From Petrocella sp024636985 (GTDB lineage: Bacteria > Bacillota > Clostridia > Lachnospirales > Vallitaleaceae), in NCBI GenBank assembly GCA_024636985.1, contig JAGXFY010000087.1, positions 1 to 7,723 on the forward strand: a stretch of 7,723 nucleotides of DNA, given 5' to 3'. Position 1 is the first letter of the stretch, and each line of letters begins with the position of its first letter. The translations under genes were made by a program, and so were the position numbers. Below the pieces are notes generated by a model. That model worked only from the letters and a program-made list of their open reading frames with translations, did not search any database and was not told the origin of the DNA. Below are positions 6,846 to 7,723 of this stretch, piece by piece.

Positions 6846-6869
6846 ATACTTAGTGTAAAAGATTGAAAA
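6841..6869 (-). promoter_or_regulatory. Possible sigma-A promoter for the crp-family gene
   Basis: On the minus strand TTTTCA (complement of 6864-6869), a 17-nt spacer and a perfect TATAAT (complement of 6841-6846) read toward the regulator gene. It overlaps the plus-strand -10, and its transcript would carry the whole repeat region as a leader of about 200 nt. Confidence 0.4.
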
Positions 6870-6879
6870 GGAGATTCTC

Positions 6880-6912
6880 ATGGATAGGATAAGGTGGTGC
6901 ATTGTGATATGA
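6880..6912 (+). CDS. Possible 10-codon leader ORF overlapping the Fe-S gene start
   Basis: ATG at 6880 is preceded by AAAGGAG (6867-6873) at 6 nt, a better ribosome binding site than that of the following gene. The reading frame gives MDRIRWCIVI and stops at TGA 6910-6912, which overlaps the next ATG (6909) as ATGA. This arrangement is typical of translational coupling. The peptide has no recognised function and could be a leader, or the strong site may simply load ribosomes for the downstream gene. It might also be the remnant of an older, longer N-terminus. Confidence 0.4.
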   Translation: MDRIRWCIVI

Positions 6913-7529
6913 AAAAAATAAGGATTGTGAGTCAAATTATATTCTTAATCTTTTTCTTATTTGTTATAGTCAATGGAAATATGGTGTTGTGGTTAGGTAT
7001 TTTTTTGCTTAGTTTACTGGGTGCAGCGGTGTTTGGACGTTTTTATTGTGGTTATATATGTCCCATGAATACAGCTATGGGTGTCACAGCAAAACTTGCC
7101 AAGAGATTAAATTGGCAGACGAAATCTGTACCAAAGATACTAAAGAGTAAGATCATCCCTTGGATTGTCTTAGTTCTGATGATTGCAACGATGATTGTTT
7201 CAAAAAGATTTTTGCAACTAGAATTACCCATCTTGTTGATTCTAATGGCCATGTCCATTCTGGTTACACTAAGATATGAAGAATTTGTGTTCCATAATCA
7301 TTTATGTCCTTATGGGGCCTTATTAAGCTTAACAGGAAAAGGGGCAAAATATTCGACGAGAGTGGAGTCGGCTCAGTGCATAGGGTGTAAGAAATGTGAA
7401 AAGGTTTGTTCTTCTATGGCGGTCAAAGTCGAAGATATAACAAAAGCGGCCAAAATTGATCAGGCCTTATGTCATCAGTGTCAAGCTTGTACTTTAGTAT
7501 GCCCTACAAAAGCCATTCGCTATAAGTAA
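6909..7529 (+). CDS. Membrane 4Fe-4S binding protein (NapH/YccM-like polyferredoxin family)
   Basis: A 206-residue membrane electron-transfer protein, probably moving electrons between a membrane donor and a partner redox enzyme. Four hydrophobic segments are seen, about 7-22, 25-43, 82-98 and 105-121. After the second comes CGYICP (Cys47, Cys51), and after the fourth NHLCPYG (Cys133), both as in NapH, NosR, CcoG and YccM relatives. The C-terminus is a bacterial ferredoxin domain with two C-x2-C-x2-C-x3-C motifs (Cys157/160/163/167 and Cys188/191/194/198). The start is placed at ATG 6909, with MKKIRIVSQ as in relatives; an in-frame GTG at 6894 is possible, but AAGGTGGTG (6891-6899) covers it and suits the ATG as ribosome binding site. 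The partner is unknown. Divergent Crp/Fnr regulator suggests redox or electron-acceptor control. Confidence 0.88.
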   Translation: MKKIRIVSQIIFLIFFLFVIVNGNMVLWLGIFLLSLLGAAVFGRFYCGYICPMNTAMGVTAKLAKRLNWQTKSVPKILKSKIIPWIVLVLMIATMIVSKRFLQLELPILLILMAMSILVTLRYEEFVFHNHLCPYGALLSLTGKGAKYSTRVESAQCIGCKKCEKVCSSMAVKVEDITKAAKIDQALCHQCQACTLVCPTKAIRYK

Positions 7530-7655
7530 ATGGGTTTATGCAAACGTTTAATGATATAATAAGATTGACATTATTTATATACGTAACATAGGATACAGAA
7601 TAGAATCGTTAATTAACATATACTAAAAGAAATAAGAATAAGAAAGGTGATAAAA
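7530..7655 (+). promoter_or_regulatory. Intergenic region with possible promoter and cre-like site
   Basis: TTGACA (7565-7570), 18 nt, then TAGGAT (7589-7594) is a fair sigma-A promoter (6/6 and 4/6) for the downstream gene. A TATAAT at 7555-7560 lacks a good -35. At 7538-7552 ATGCAAACGTTTAAT matches 13 of 15 positions of the CcpA cre pattern WTGNAARCGNWWWCA; mismatches are in the right half. GTTAATTAAC (7608-7617) is a 10-bp palindrome downstream of the promoter. No terminator hairpin is seen after the Fe-S gene. Confidence 0.4.
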
Positions 7656-7723
7656 ATGATTGAACAAGTTTACAACATGACCCATGGAAACGATCGTATG
7701 ATTGAAAAAGTCATTCAAGATGA
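7656..7723 (+). CDS. Start of an unidentified gene, possibly a small cupin-domain protein (3' truncated by window)
   Basis: ATG at 7656 is preceded by AGAAAGGTGA (7641-7650), a good ribosome binding site. The 22 visible codons read MIEQVYNMTHGND then RMIEKVIQD and run open to the window end. The opening resembles the short N-terminal stretch before the beta barrel of small cupin proteins found in Clostridia, but this is recall from a very short fragment and could be wrong. That it is a real gene start is fairly well supported; its function is not. Confidence 0.6.
   Translation, partial: MIEQVYNMTHGNDRMIEKVIQD

Noticed and set aside
6894..6896. GTG start for the Fe-S protein
   Set aside because: It lies inside the AAGGTGGTG that best serves as ribosome binding site for ATG 6909, has no good site of its own, and the extra VHCD residues are not expected at the N-terminus.

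Overview
The window looks like chromosomal DNA from a low-GC anaerobic Firmicute, probably Clostridia. The evidence is AT-rich codon use, near-perfect AGGAGG ribosome binding sites, a TTG start, and a ferredoxin-like membrane protein next to a Crp/Fnr regulator. The species cannot be named from sequence alone.

Region 1 (1-5942, plus strand) is a tight catabolic operon of five genes. They are a GH65 glycoside phosphorylase whose 5' end lies outside the window, an MDR-type NAD-dependent dehydrogenase without visible zinc ligands, a Gfo/Idh/MocA oxidoreductase, a GH4 glycosidase of the LplD (alpha-galacturonidase) type, and a beta-phosphoglucomutase. The first four genes are separated by 2-14 nt, with each downstream Shine-Dalgarno overlapping the end of the preceding gene; beta-PGM follows after 53 nt. 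Four of the five match the E. coli ycjT, ycjQ, ycjS and ycjU gene set, in which D-gulosides are converted to D-glucosides through 3-keto intermediates and the glucoside is then phosphorolysed to beta-glucose-1-phosphate and isomerised to glucose-6-phosphate. The C4 epimerase (YcjR) is not in the window, and an NAD-dependent GH4 enzyme, itself of a family that works by transient C3 oxidation, sits where it might be expected. This is the most interesting part of the window: a variant 3-keto-glycoside remodelling pathway. Transporter, regulator and promoter must lie upstream.

Region 2 (5961-7723) is a separate module. A Crp/Fnr-family regulator on the minus strand is divergent from a small membrane protein with two [4Fe-4S] clusters, followed by the first 22 codons of another gene, possibly a small cupin. 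The divergent intergenic region is packed with inverted and direct repeats (6631-6822), resembling two degenerate copies of a mobile palindromic element. It may also form a structured leader for the regulator mRNA. A ten-codon ORF with a strong ribosome binding site overlaps the start of the Fe-S gene as ATGA.

No tRNA, rRNA, CRISPR array, transposase or convincing rho-independent terminator was seen.
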